From Streptomyces hokutonensis (GTDB taxonomy: Bacteria > Actinomycetota > Actinomycetes > Streptomycetales > Streptomycetaceae), in contig NZ_BARG01000022.1 in the NCBI RefSeq assembly GCF_000376565.1, forward strand, positions 1 through 64,000: a stretch of DNA of 64,000 nt, in the 5' to 3' direction. Both the position numbers and the translations under genes were made by a program. Of this stretch, positions 43,252 to 52,600 are shown piece by piece; position 1 is the stretch's first letter, and the number at the start of each line of letters is the position of its first letter. The notes beneath the pieces were generated by a model. That model saw only the letters and a list, made by a program, of their open reading frames with translations, did no database searches and was not told where the DNA came from.

Positions 43252-43338
43252 GTGGCTGGTCGCGCAGTTCCTGCTCAAGCTGGCTTCGGCGGCGACGCCC
43301 AGGCTTTTAGGGGCGCGGGGAACTGCGCGCCCGGCCAC
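43252..43338. repeat. dispersed Streptomyces-type intergenic repeat, copy 2 (inverted arms)
   Basis: Arms 43252-43271 and 43319-43338 are complementary at 18 of 20 positions, with GGGGCGCGGGG in between. The GGCTGGTCGCGC module matches the copy at 10.8 kb. It fills the 155-base gap between mscS and the convergent SDR gene and can form a long hairpin that may also act as terminator. Confidence 0.7.
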
Positions 43339-43367
43339 GACGGCGCCGCACCCGACCGACCACCGCC

Positions 43368-44108
43368 TCAACGCCCCCGCTCAGCCCCACCGTTGACCTG
43401 AATCACTTGCGAAGTGACATGCCCCGCGGCAGGCGAGGCGAGCCAGTGCAGAGTCCCGGCGACATCCCCTGGCGTCCCGGCCCGCCCGGTCGACGTGTCA
43501 TTGATGAGCCGCTCACGCCGGGCCTCCGCGATCTCCGGCCCGAAGAACTCCGTGTCCTCGATGTACCCGGGCGCGACCACGTTCACGGTGATGCCGCGCG
43601 GCCCGAGATCCCGGGCCAGATCATGGGCGTACGGATGCAACGCGGCCTTGGCCCCGCCGTACGCCCCGCTCCCCGACCCCCGGTACGCGGCGATGGAACT
43701 GACGAACAGCACCCGCCCACCCGGCTCCGCGAGCCGCGACTTCAGGGCCTCGGTCAGCAGCGCGGCGCTCAGGGTGTTGATGCGGAAGTTGACGGTCCAG
43801 TCGTGCGCGACGGCGTCCAGCGCATCGCCGCTGCCGCTCCCGGGTTCCAACGTCCCGTTGCCACCCGCGCTGTGCACCAGCACATCCACCGTGCCGAACT
43901 CCTCGGCCACGAACCGTGCGACGCCCCGCACCACTTCGGGCTCACTCAGATCCCCGGCGTACGTCAGCGCCCCGGGCACCCCGGCCTTCTCCAGCACCTC
44001 ACGCCGCCGCCCGAGCAGCAACACCCGATCCCCACCGGCGACGAAGGCATGCGCCGCGGCGAGCCCAATTCCCGTACCCCCACCACTGATCACGACGTTA
44101 CGAGCCAT
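43368..44108 (-). CDS. SDR family oxidoreductase
   Basis: 246 residues from ATG 44108. Classical short-chain dehydrogenase: cofactor loop SGGGTGIG (near residue 8), NSAGG-type motif HSAGGNG, catalytic serine in FVSSIAAYRGSG, and YGGAKAA with Tyr and Lys. The arginine after the first strand suggests NADP(H). C terminus VIQVNGGAERGR. Substrate unknown; probably a 3-oxoacyl-reductase-like or secondary alcohol enzyme. Confidence 0.9.
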   Translation of the reverse strand: MARNVVISGGGTGIGLAAAHAFVAGGDRVLLLGRRREVLEKAGVPGALTYAGDLSEPEVVRGVARFVAEEFGTVDVLVHSAGGNGTLEPGSGSGDALDAVAHDWTVNFRINTLSAALLTEALKSRLAEPGGRVLFVSSIAAYRGSGSGAYGGAKAALHPYAHDLARDLGPRGITVNVVAPGYIEDTEFFGPEIAEARRERLINDTSTGRAGTPGDVAGTLHWLASPAAGHVTSQVIQVNGGAERGR

Positions 44109-44179
44109 GGTCCGAGCGTACAAAGGAAACCGGGTGGCCCTCTCCCGCGTTTACACGACTGCCATGTCTGTACAAGGAC

Positions 44180-45766
44180 TCAGCGCAAGCTGCGCACGTC
44201 AAGATGCCGAAGCACCCGGTCCACGATCTCCGGATCCGCCCCCGGCTCACTCCGCGCCGCCAGCACCTCGTGCCGCGCCGCGCTCATCATCTCGCCCTGG
44301 ATCCGCCGCATCCGCTTCACCCGTTTCACCCTCTTCTCGTACGCCTCCCGCCGCTCCCCGTCCCCCACCTCGGGAGAGATCCGCACCCCGATGTCGAACG
44401 CCCGCCGCAGCAGTTGCTCGGACACCTCCTCCGGCAACTCCTCCACATCCTCGATCTCCCGCAGCCTCCGCTTCGCGGCCTTCGCCGCCCGCACCGCGAG
44501 CTCCTTCTCGAACGCCTTCTCGCTGTCGACATCGGCCCGCACCCCGAGCCGCTTCACCAGCCACGGCAAGGTGAGCCCCTGCAACACCAGCGTCGCCATG
44601 ATCACGCCGAACGCGATGAACACGATCTCGTCCCGGTCGGGGAACGCCGACCCGTCGTCCATCGTCAGCGGAATCGCCAGCGCCAACGCGACCGACGCCA
44701 CCCCGCGCATCCCCGACCACCACATGATCACGGTCTCCCGCCAGGACGTCGGGATCTCCTCGTCGTAGTCCCGCTTGGCGTGCAGCCGTTTGGTCAGCCA
44801 GGTCGCCGGCAGCAGCCACGCCAGCCGTACGACCACGACGACACCGACGATCGCGGCGGCCCAGCCGAGCATCTCGCCCCAACGCCCGGACGCCGTACGG
44901 ATCGCGTTGTGCAGCTCCAGCCCGATGAGCCCGAACGCGACCCCGGTGACCAGTGTGTCCACCACGTCCCACACGGTCGCCCCGGCGAGCCGGGTCAGCA
45001 CGTCGTCGGCGCCGAGCGAGTACTCGGCGAGGAACAGCGCGGTGGTGAGCACGGCGAGCACCCCGGAGCCGTGCAGTTCGTCGGCCAGGACGTACGAGGC
45101 GTACGGCACCAGGAGGGTGAGGCCGATCTGCAGGGTGGCGTCGTCCAGGACCGACATCAGCTTGTTCGCGGCCCAGCCCAGGGCCAGTCCGACCGCCACG
45201 GCGACGACGGCGGACAGCACGAAGTCGAGCCCGGCGCGCCAGAAGTGGAAGCTCCCGCTGACGGCCGCGGCGATCGCCACGTGGTACAGCACGATGGCCG
45301 TGACGTCGTTGAAGAGGCCCTCGCCCTCCAGGATCGACACCAGCCGCCGCGGCAGCCCGAGTTGGCCGGCGACGGCGGTCGCGGCGACCGGGTCGGGCGG
45401 TGCCACCAGCGCGCCGAGCGCCACGGCGGCGGCGATCGGCAGCCCGGGCACGATCGCGCTCGCGACGGCGGCCACAGCGAGAGTGGTGACGAAGACGAGC
45501 GCCACGGCGAGCAGGAAGATGGGCCGGATGTTGGCGGTGAACTGCCGCCAGGAGGTGCGCCGTACGGCCGCGTACAGCAGCGGTGGCAGCAGCAGGGGCA
45601 GGATCAGGTCGGGCGGGACGTTCACGTTCGGCACGAAGTCGGCGATCGCGAGGGCCATCCCGAGGAGCGTCATGAGCACGGGCGCCGGCAGACCGAACCG
45701 GTCCCCCAGCGGGACGCTCACCACGGCCCCGAGCAACAGGACGAAAAGCAGGGCCAATTGATCCAC
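44180..45766 (-). CDS. CPA1-type Na+/H+ antiporter (NhaP-like)
   Basis: 528 residues, GTG start. Twelve or so membrane helices over the first ~410 residues, with the CPA1 signature ALGALVAPPDPVAATAV and the ion-binding asparagine-aspartate equivalent in LEGEGLFNDVTAIVLY. The C-terminal ~115 residues are cytosolic, charged and helical (KAAKRRLREIEDVEELPEEV), as in other bacterial NhaP proteins where this tail senses pH. Located 108 bases downstream of the GNAT gene, so possibly a separate unit. Confidence 0.92.
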   Translation of the reverse strand: MDQLALLFVLLLGAVVSVPLGDRFGLPAPVLMTLLGMALAIADFVPNVNVPPDLILPLLLPPLLYAAVRRTSWRQFTANIRPIFLLAVALVFVTTLAVAAVASAIVPGLPIAAAVALGALVAPPDPVAATAVAGQLGLPRRLVSILEGEGLFNDVTAIVLYHVAIAAAVSGSFHFWRAGLDFVLSAVVAVAVGLALGWAANKLMSVLDDATLQIGLTLLVPYASYVLADELHGSGVLAVLTTALFLAEYSLGADDVLTRLAGATVWDVVDTLVTGVAFGLIGLELHNAIRTASGRWGEMLGWAAAIVGVVVVVRLAWLLPATWLTKRLHAKRDYDEEIPTSWRETVIMWWSGMRGVASVALALAIPLTMDDGSAFPDRDEIVFIAFGVIMATLVLQGLTLPWLVKRLGVRADVDSEKAFEKELAVRAAKAAKRRLREIEDVEELPEEVSEQLLRRAFDIGVRISPEVGDGERREAYEKRVKRVKRMRRIQGEMMSAARHEVLAARSEPGADPEIVDRVLRHLDVRSLR

Positions 45767-45874
45767 GGTCAGGGCTCCGGCGGGATCTCGACGTTCGGTT
45801 CACACAGCGGACGCCCAAAGCCTGCCACGCCACCCGCCCGACCAGCCTTTTCGACGCCCTACGCGCCGCATGAC

Positions 45875-46345
45875 CTACAACACGCGCCGCATCGCCCGGT
45901 GCGGTATCCCGGCGTCCGGGAACTCCGGGCCGTACGCCTCGTAGCCAAGCCGTTCGTAGAACCCGAGCGCATGCGTCTGGGCGTGCAGGTCGACCGCGGC
46001 CAGCCCACGCGCGCGTGCCGCGTCCTCGATGGCCCGCACCAGCGCGATCCCGACCCCGAGCCCCCGCGCCTCCTTGGTGACGGCGAGCCGCCCCAGGGAG
46101 CCCACGGTGGGATCCCCGTCGGTCTTCGCGGCAGCCGCCTCGCCGTACAGCAGCCGCCCGGTGCCCAACGGCAGCCCGTCGTCCCGCACGGCGAGCACAT
46201 GCGTCGCCACGGCGTCGTACTCGTCGTACTCGAGCTCCTGGGGCACGCCCTGCTCGGCGACGAAGACCTCCTTGCGGACCGCGAAGCAGGCCTCCTGGTC
46301 GGCCGGGTCCTCGGCGACGCGCACCGCGTAGGGCGTGGGACTCAT
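45875..46345 (-). CDS. GNAT family N-acetyltransferase
   Basis: 156 residues from ATG 46345, overlapping the rluD stop (ATGA). Acetyl-CoA-binding motif A is seen as [20 protein letters not shown], and the C-terminal [12 protein letters not shown] is typical of the ElaA-like subfamily. Substrate unknown. It is translationally coupled to rluD in a lspA-rluD-GNAT unit. Confidence 0.9.
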   Translation of the reverse strand: MSPTPYAVRVAEDPADQEACFAVRKEVFVAEQGVPQELEYDEYDAVATHVLAVRDDGLPLGTGRLLYGEAAAAKTDGDPTVGSLGRLAVTKEARGLGVGIALVRAIEDAARARGLAAVDLHAQTHALGFYERLGYEAYGPEFPDAGIPHRAMRRVL

Positions 46346-47286
46346 GCGTAGGTCTCCTCGCGCACCAGGTCCAGGGCCTGCTGGAGGTCGTCCGGGTAGC
46401 CGCTCTCGAACTCCACCCACTGGCCGTCGGCGGGGTGCTCGAAGCCGAGCCGTACGGCGTGCAGCCACTGGCGGGTCAGGCGCAGCCGCTTGGCGAGGGT
46501 CGGGTCGGCGCCGTACGTCAGGTCGCCCACGCACGGGTGCCGGTGGGCGGCCATGTGGACGCGGATCTGGTGGGTGCGGCCGGTCTCCAGCTTCACGTCG
46601 AGCAGGGAGGCCGCGCGGAAGGCCTCGATGAGGTCGTAGTGCGTGACCGACGGCTTGCCCTCGGCGGTGACCGCCCACTTGTAGTCGTGGTTCGGGTGGC
46701 GGCCGATGGGGGCGTCGATGGTGCCGCTGGTCGGGTCGGGGTGGCCCTGGACCAGCGTGTGGTAGCGCTTGTCGACCGTGCGCTCCTTGAACTGGCGCTT
46801 CAGGGAGGTGTACGCCCGCTCCGACTTCGCGACCACCATCAGGCCGGAGGTGCCGACGTCGAGGCGGTGCACGATGCCCTGGCGCTCGGCGGCACCGGAG
46901 GTGGAGATGCGGTATCCGGCGGCGGCCAGTCCGCCGATGACGGTCGTGCCGGTCCAGCCGGGGCTGGGGTGGGCGGCGACGCCGACCGGCTTCACGATCA
47001 CGATCACATCGTCGTCGTCGTAGACGATCTCCATGCCCTCGACCGGCTCGGCGACGATCTGCACGGGCGCGGGCGCCTGCGGCATCTCGACCTCCAGCCA
47101 GGCCCCGCCGTGCACCCGCTCGGACTTCCCGACCACCGAGCCGTCGACCGTGACCTTCCCCGCCGAGGCCAGCTCGGCGGCCTTCGTACGGGAGAAGCCG
47201 AACATGCGGGAGATGGCGGCGTCGACACGCTCGCCCTCCAGGCCGTCGGGCACGGGCAGGTTTCGGATCTCGGGAACTGTGCTCAC
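46342..47286 (-). CDS. rluD: RluD-type 23S rRNA pseudouridine synthase
   Basis: 314 residues from GTG 47286. An N-terminal S4 RNA-binding domain ([21 protein letters not shown]) is followed by the RluA-family catalytic domain with the active aspartate D143 in HRLDVGTSG. Further blocks are [20 protein letters not shown] and the C-terminal GDLTYG. RluD forms pseudouridines in helix 69 of 23S rRNA. No good SD precedes this start; an in-frame ATG ten codons upstream is an alternative. Downstream of lspA by 52 bases. Confidence 0.93.
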   Translation of the reverse strand: MSTVPEIRNLPVPDGLEGERVDAAISRMFGFSRTKAAELASAGKVTVDGSVVGKSERVHGGAWLEVEMPQAPAPVQIVAEPVEGMEIVYDDDDVIVIVKPVGVAAHPSPGWTGTTVIGGLAAAGYRISTSGAAERQGIVHRLDVGTSGLMVVAKSERAYTSLKRQFKERTVDKRYHTLVQGHPDPTSGTIDAPIGRHPNHDYKWAVTAEGKPSVTHYDLIEAFRAASLLDVKLETGRTHQIRVHMAAHRHPCVGDLTYGADPTLAKRLRLTRQWLHAVRLGFEHPADGQWVEFESGYPDDLQQALDLVREETYA

Positions 47287-47338
47287 CCGGTCGAGTATGC
47301 CGGACGGGTCCGACACCGCCTTACCTCAGCCTGTGGGC

Positions 47339-47914
47339 TCAGTCCTTGTGGACCGTGCCGTCCGGGTCGAGGCCCCGGAACGACAGCAGCACGATCAGGA
47401 TGCCGCCGCAGACGATCGCCGAGTCGGCGAGGTTGAAGACGGCGAAGCCCTTGGGCGCGATGAAGTCGACGACCTCGCCCTGGAAGATGCCGGGCGAGCG
47501 GAAGATCCGGTCGGTGAGGTTGCCGAGGGCACCGCCCAGCAGCAGCCCGAGCGCGATCGCCCAGGGCAGGCTGTAGAGCTTGCGGGCCAGCCGGGCGATC
47601 ACCACGATCACGGCGGCCGCGATCATCGTGAAGATGACCGTGAAGGCGGCGCCGAAGCCGAAGGCCGCGCCGGGGTTGCGGATCGCGTGGAACTCCAGCC
47701 AGTCCCCGAAGACCTCGATCGGCGCGTGGTGCTCCAGCTTGGCCACCACGAGCAGCTTGCTCACCAGGTCGAGGGTGTACGCGAACGCGGCCACCGCGAA
47801 CAGCACGGCGATCCGGCGCTTTCCCCTGGGGCGCGCGGTCTCGCCCCGCTCCGGCTCGGCCCCCGCCGCCTCTGGGGTATCCGGCGTACCGATGATGCGC
47901 TCCGCCTCTGCCAC
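47339..47914 (-). CDS. lspA: lipoprotein signal peptidase (signal peptidase II)
   Basis: 191 residues, GTG start. Four-helix membrane aspartyl protease that removes the signal peptide after Lgt modification. The catalytic aspartates are D135 in GNLTDR and D164 in [14 protein letters not shown] is the third conserved block. The N-terminal ~33 residues form an extra cytosolic acidic/proline tail found in actinobacterial LspA. It starts an lspA-rluD-GNAT operon. Confidence 0.95.
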   Translation of the reverse strand: MAEAERIIGTPDTPEAAGAEPERGETARPRGKRRIAVLFAVAAFAYTLDLVSKLLVVAKLEHHAPIEVFGDWLEFHAIRNPGAAFGFGAAFTVIFTMIAAAVIVVIARLARKLYSLPWAIALGLLLGGALGNLTDRIFRSPGIFQGEVVDFIAPKGFAVFNLADSAIVCGGILIVLLSFRGLDPDGTVHKD

Positions 47915-47979
47915 GTGAGTCCCTCGAACCTAGGTACCTGACTGAGGAAGAGGGTACGGCACACCTCTCGGCACCCTCT

Positions 47980-48031
47980 GTACCGGCGTTCAGTACCGGC
48001 GCTCGGTACTGGCGCTCAGTACCGGCGTTCC
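47980..48031 (-). repeat. 13-bp tandem repeat spanning the stop of the DksA-like gene
   Basis: Four adjacent 13-bp units starting at 47980, 47993, 48006 and 48019, of the form GTACCGGCGTTCA with one or two changes. On the minus strand each carries CGCCGGTACTGA or a close variant, i.e. the last codons (Arg-Tyr) and stop of the upstream gene repeated downstream of its real end. Confidence 0.8.
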
Positions 48032-49059
48032 TGCTTCTGCTTGCACTCGACGCACAGGGTGGCCCGCGGGAAGGCCTGCATGCGCGCCTTGCCGATCGGG
48101 TTGCCGCAGTTCTCGCACAGGCCGTAGGTGCCCGCGTCCAGCTTCCCGAGGGCGCGCTGGGTCTGGATCAGCATCTCGCGCGCGTTGGCGGCGAGCGCCA
48201 TCTCGCTCTCCCGCGTGATGTTCTTGGTGCCGGTGTCGGCCTGGTCGTCGCCGGCGCCGTCCCCGGAGTCCCGCATCAGACCGGCCAGGGCCCGCTCGGT
48301 GGACGTGATCTCCTCGCTCAGCCGCTCGGCGTCGGCCTGCAGCTCGGTACGGGCCTCCTCGACCTCCTGCGGCGTCCAGGGGTCCTCGCCCGGGCGGACC
48401 GCCAGCTCGCCCGGCCCGGCCGCCGCGGCGAGCCGTGCCTTCGGAACCGGTGTCTTCGCCGCCGTGGCCGTGCCAGGAGTCTTCTTCGCAACCACCGTCG
48501 TGGCTCCCGTCTGCTCCGCGGCCCGCGCCGCGCCCGCCGTTGCCTTCTTGGCCGCACTCTTCGTGCGCTTCGCGCTGTTCGTCGTCCTGGCGGTCGCCGT
48601 CGACCCGGCCGTCGATTTCGCGGCCGCCTTCTTCGCAGTCGGCTTCTTCGCGGTCGATTTCGTGGCCGTCCTGGTGGCGGTCCCCTTCGGGGACTCGTTC
48701 AGGGCGACGGCCGCCTTCGGGGCTGCCGTCTTCTTCACGGCCGCTTTCTTCACAGCCGTCTTCTTCGCATTCGCGGCCGTCGTCTTCGCGGCCGTCGACT
48801 TCGTGGCCGTCGACTTCGTGGCCGTTCTCTTCACGGTCGTCTTCTTCGAGCCGGTCACCGTCTCGGAACCGGTCGCTTTCTGCGAACCGGTGGTCTTCTT
48901 CGAGCCGGTCGCCTTCTCCGAACCAGTCACTTTCTCCGAACCGGTCGTCCTCTCCGAACCGGTCGTCCTCGCACCGGTCGCCTTCTCCGAAGAAGCCGCC
49001 CTCGTAGCGACCGCCTTCTTCGCCGCGGTCTTCTTCGTTGCGGTCTTCTTCGCCACCAT
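48016..49059 (-). CDS. histone H1-like/DksA-TraR zinc-finger fusion protein
   Basis: 347 residues from ATG 49059. The first ~210 residues are a Lys/Thr/Ala-rich tail with heptad repeats of TGSEKAT type (about residues 28-75) and then KKTAAKK-type repeats like eukaryotic histone H1. The C-terminal ~110 residues form a DksA/TraR domain with a helical hairpin and a C4 zinc finger, CENCGNPIGKARMQAF ending in CVECK. DksA-type proteins bind the RNA polymerase secondary channel; the H1-like tail may bind DNA. This combination suggests a nucleoid-associated transcription factor. The DxxDxA acidic tip is not evident. Confidence 0.85.
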   Translation of the reverse strand: MVAKKTATKKTAAKKAVATRAASSEKATGARTTGSERTTGSEKVTGSEKATGSKKTTGSQKATGSETVTGSKKTTVKRTATKSTATKSTAAKTTAANAKKTAVKKAAVKKTAAPKAAVALNESPKGTATRTATKSTAKKPTAKKAAAKSTAGSTATARTTNSAKRTKSAAKKATAGAARAAEQTGATTVVAKKTPGTATAAKTPVPKARLAAAAGPGELAVRPGEDPWTPQEVEEARTELQADAERLSEEITSTERALAGLMRDSGDGAGDDQADTGTKNITRESEMALAANAREMLIQTQRALGKLDAGTYGLCENCGNPIGKARMQAFPRATLCVECKQKQERRY

Positions 49060-49344
49060 GGCCGCGGCCCCTTCACATTTTGTGATCACGCACGCGAATC
49101 GTGCTGGGACGATAAATCGACTTGAGTCCCGCGGCAACGGGGCACGCCGCCCGATTCGTCCACCCCTCCGGCCCCGCGCGGCGAGCCTTCATGCGTTGTG
49201 CCCAGCTCCCCGCCGGGTAATCCGCCGAGCCCGCCGCCCTGGACCTCGAACGCGCGTTCAGCGCCATTCGAGTCATACGGCGGGCCGGGAAGCCCCGGGC
49301 CGAGGCCCCCGCAAAACCGGTCGGCCGCTGTCGGCGCGGGCCCG
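49060..49344. other. gap upstream of the ileS leader
   Basis: 285 bases between the divergent DksA-like gene and the ileS T-box leader. No coding potential, repeat or hairpin stands out; it should contain the promoters for both directions. Confidence 0.5.
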
Positions 49345-49350
49345 TACACT
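49345..49350 (+). promoter_or_regulatory. candidate -10 element for the ileS leader transcript
   Basis: TACACT (49345-49350) lies about 7 bases before the predicted start of the T-box RNA. The -35 region is GC-rich and does not match TTGACA, so this is a weak prediction from spacing alone. Confidence 0.35.
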
Positions 49351-49356
49351 GGGCGG

Positions 49357-49660
49357 AGCGAGAAGCGTGGATGGGGACGAGTAGCGGCGTACGCAGCCAA
49401 GAGCGACCCGGGGACGGTGGAAGCCCGGGGGCGAGCGCGACGTGAAGATCACCCCGGAGCCGCCGGAAGAAAGCCGCAGCCGACCGGCCGCGGTGAGTAG
49501 ACCCGGTATCGCGACCCCAATGAGGGGGCTCATTGGTGCGCAGGGTGCACCGGGGAGCCAAGGAGGGTGGTACCGCGGGAGCGCGCCGCACACGGCGTAC
49601 GGAAAGTCGTAGCTCTCGTCCCTCCGGACGGAAGGCAGATAGTCCGCCGGAGGAAGCTCG
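49357..49660 (+). ncRNA. T-box riboswitch of ileS (translational type)
   Basis: The leader has the canonical T-box AGGGTGGTACCGCG at 49564-49577, whose TGGT pairs with the free NCCA end of uncharged tRNA. A probable isoleucine specifier ATC is at 49448-49450 in a short Stem I, as in actinobacterial ileS leaders. The switch is visible: CCCTCC (49620-49625) can pair with GGAGGG (49562-49567) in the antisequestrator, or CCTCCGG (49621-49627) with CCGGAGG (49647-49653), which covers the ileS SD. There is no terminator, so control is at translation. Uncharged tRNA-Ile would therefore raise IleRS synthesis. Boundaries are approximate. Confidence 0.9.
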
Positions 49661-49663
49661 CTG

Positions 49664-52600
49664 ATGACAACGCCGACGTACCGCCAGGTGCCCGCCCAGG
49701 TCGACCTGCCCGCGCTCGAGCACGCCGTGCTCGACTTCTGGCGCGAACAGAAGATCTTCGCCAAGACCCTGGACCAGTCCGAGGGGCGCCCCGAGTGGGT
49801 GTTCTACGAGGGCCCGCCCACGGCCAACGGCATGCCGGGCGCCCACCACATCGAGGCGCGGGTCTTCAAGGACGTCTTCCCCCGCTTCCGCACCATGCGC
49901 GGCTACCACGTGGGCCGCAAGGCCGGATGGGACTGCCACGGCCTCCCGGTGGAGCTGGCGGTCGAGAAGGAGCTGGGCTTCACCGGCAAGCAGGACATCG
50001 AGGCGTACGGCATCGCCGAGTTCAACGACAAGTGCCGTGCGTCCGTGACCCGGCACACCGACGCCTTCACCGAGCTGACGAACCGCATGGGGTACTGGGT
50101 CGACCTCGACGACGCCTACCGGACCATGGACCCGGAGTACATCGAGTCGGTCTGGTGGTCCCTCAAGGAGATCTTCAACAAGGGCCTGCTGGTCCAGGAC
50201 TACCGCGTCGCCCCGTGGTGCCCGCGCGACGAGACGGGCCTGTCGGACCACGAGCTGGCGCAGGGCTACGAGACCGTCGTCGACCCCTCCGTGTACGTCC
50301 GTTTCCCGCTCACCTCCGGTCCGCTGGCCGGTCGTGCCGCGCTCCTGGTCTGGACGACGACACCCTGGACGCTGGTGTCCAACACCGCCGTCGCCGCCCA
50401 TCCCGAGGTCACCTACGTCGTCGCGACGAACGGCGAGGAGCAGCTCGTCGTCGCCGAGCCGCTGCTCGCCAAGGCCCTCGGCGAGGGCTGGGAGACCACC
50501 GGTGAGACCTTCACCGGCGCCGAGATGGAGCGCTGGACCTATCAACGTCCGTTCGAGCTCGTGGAGTTCCCGGAGCCCGCCCACTACGTGGTGAAGGCGG
50601 AGTACGTCACGACCGAGGACGGTACGGGTCTGGTCCACCAGTCCCCCGCCTTCGGCGAGGAGGACCTCAAGGTCTGCCGCGCGTACGGCCTGCCGGTCGT
50701 GAACCCGGTCCGTCCCAACGGCACCTTCGCCGAGGACGTCCCGCTCGTGGGCGGTGTCTTCTTCAAGAAGGCCGACGAAAAGCTCACCGAGGACCTCAAG
50801 GACCGCGGTCTGCTCTTCAAGCACGTGCCGTACGAGCACAGTTACCCGCACTGCTGGCGCTGCCACACCGCGCTCCTGTACTACGCGCAGCCCTCCTGGT
50901 ACATCCGCACCACGGCCGTCAAGGACCGCCTCCTCGAGGAGAACGAGAACACCAACTGGTTCCCGGACACCGTCAAGCACGGCCGGTACGGCGACTGGCT
51001 GAACAACAACATCGACTGGGCGCTGTCCCGCAGCCGCTACTGGGGCACCCCGCTGCCGATCTGGCGCTGCGCGGACGACCATCTCACCGTCGTTGGCTCC
51101 CGCGCGGAGCTGACCGAGCTGACCGGCACCGACCAGTCGAACCTGGACCCGCACCGCCCGTTCATCGACGCGGTCACCTTCGCCTGCCCCCAGTGCGGCG
51201 AGACCGCCACGCGCGTGCCCGAGGTCATCGACGCCTGGTACGACTCGGGTTCGATGCCGTTCGCGCAGTGGGGCTACCCGTACAAGAACAAGGAGATGTT
51301 CGAGTCCCGCTACCCGGCGCAGTTCATCTCCGAGGCGATCGACCAGACCCGCGGCTGGTTCTACACGCTGATGGCCATCGGCACCCTGGTCTTCGACAAG
51401 TCGTCGTACGAGAACGTGGTCTGTCTCGGCCACATCCTCGCCGAGGACGGCCGCAAGATGTCCAAGCACCTGGGCAACATCCTGCAGCCGATCCCGCTGA
51501 TGGACCAGCACGGCGCGGACGCGGTGCGGTGGTTCATGGCGGCGGGCGGTTCACCTTGGGCGGCGCGCCGCGTGGGCCACGGCACCATCCAGGAGGTCGT
51601 CCGCAAGACGCTCCTGACGTACTGGAACACGGTCGCCTTCCAGGCCCTGTACGCGCGCACATCCGACTGGGCACCGAGCGCGGCCGACCCGGCCCCGGCC
51701 GACCGCCCGGTCCTGGACCGCTGGCTGCTGTCCGAACTCCACGCGCTCACCGACCAGGTGACGCAGGCTCTGGAGGCCTACGACACCCAGCGCGCCGGCA
51801 AGCTTCTGTCGGCGTTCGTCGACGACCTGTCCAACTGGTACGTCCGCCGCTCCCGCCGCCGCTTCTGGCAGGGCGACAAGGCCGCGCTGCGCACGCTGCA
51901 CGAGGTCGTCGAGACGGTCACCAGGCTGATGGCCCCGCTGACCCCGTTCATCACCGAGCGGGTCTGGCAGGACCTCGTCGTCCCGGTGACCCCGGGCGCC
52001 CCCGAGTCCGTCCACCTGTCCTCGTGGCCGGAGGCGGACCTGTCCGTCATCGACCCGGAGCTGTCCAAGCAGATGGTCCTCGTACGGCGCCTGGTGGAGC
52101 TGGGCCGGGCCACGCGCGCGGAGTCGGGCGTCAAGACGCGCCAGCCGCTGTCCCGCGCGCTGATCGCGGCGACGGGCTTCGCCGCCCTGGACCGCGAACT
52201 GCACGCGCAGATCACGGAGGAGCTGAACGTCGAGGGGCTCGCCTCGCTGAGCGAGGTCGGCGGTTCGCTGGTCGACACCACGGCGAAGGCCAACTTCCGC
52301 GCCCTGGGCAAGCGGTTCGGCAAGCGCGTCCAGGATGTGGCGAAGGCCGTCGCGAACGCCGACGCGGCCGCCCTGTCCCTCGCCCTGCGCGAAGGTACGG
52401 CGACCGTCGAGGTGGACGGCGAGACCATCACGCTGGCTCCGGATGAGGTGATCATCACAGAGACCCCGCGCGAGGGCTGGTCCGTGGCCTCCGACTCGGG
52501 TGCGACGGTCGCCCTCGACCTGGAGATCACGGAGGAGCTGCGGCAGGCGGGCCTGGCCCGTGACGCGATCCGGCTGATCCAGGAGGCCCGCAAGAACAGC

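Noticed and set aside
43166..43396. 76-codon plus-strand ORF after mscS
   Set aside because: It mostly translates the dispersed repeat and has no SD or recognisable protein features.
49198..49500. ORF upstream of ileS on the plus strand
   Set aside because: It overlaps the T-box leader, is Pro/Ser/Arg-rich and has no SD.
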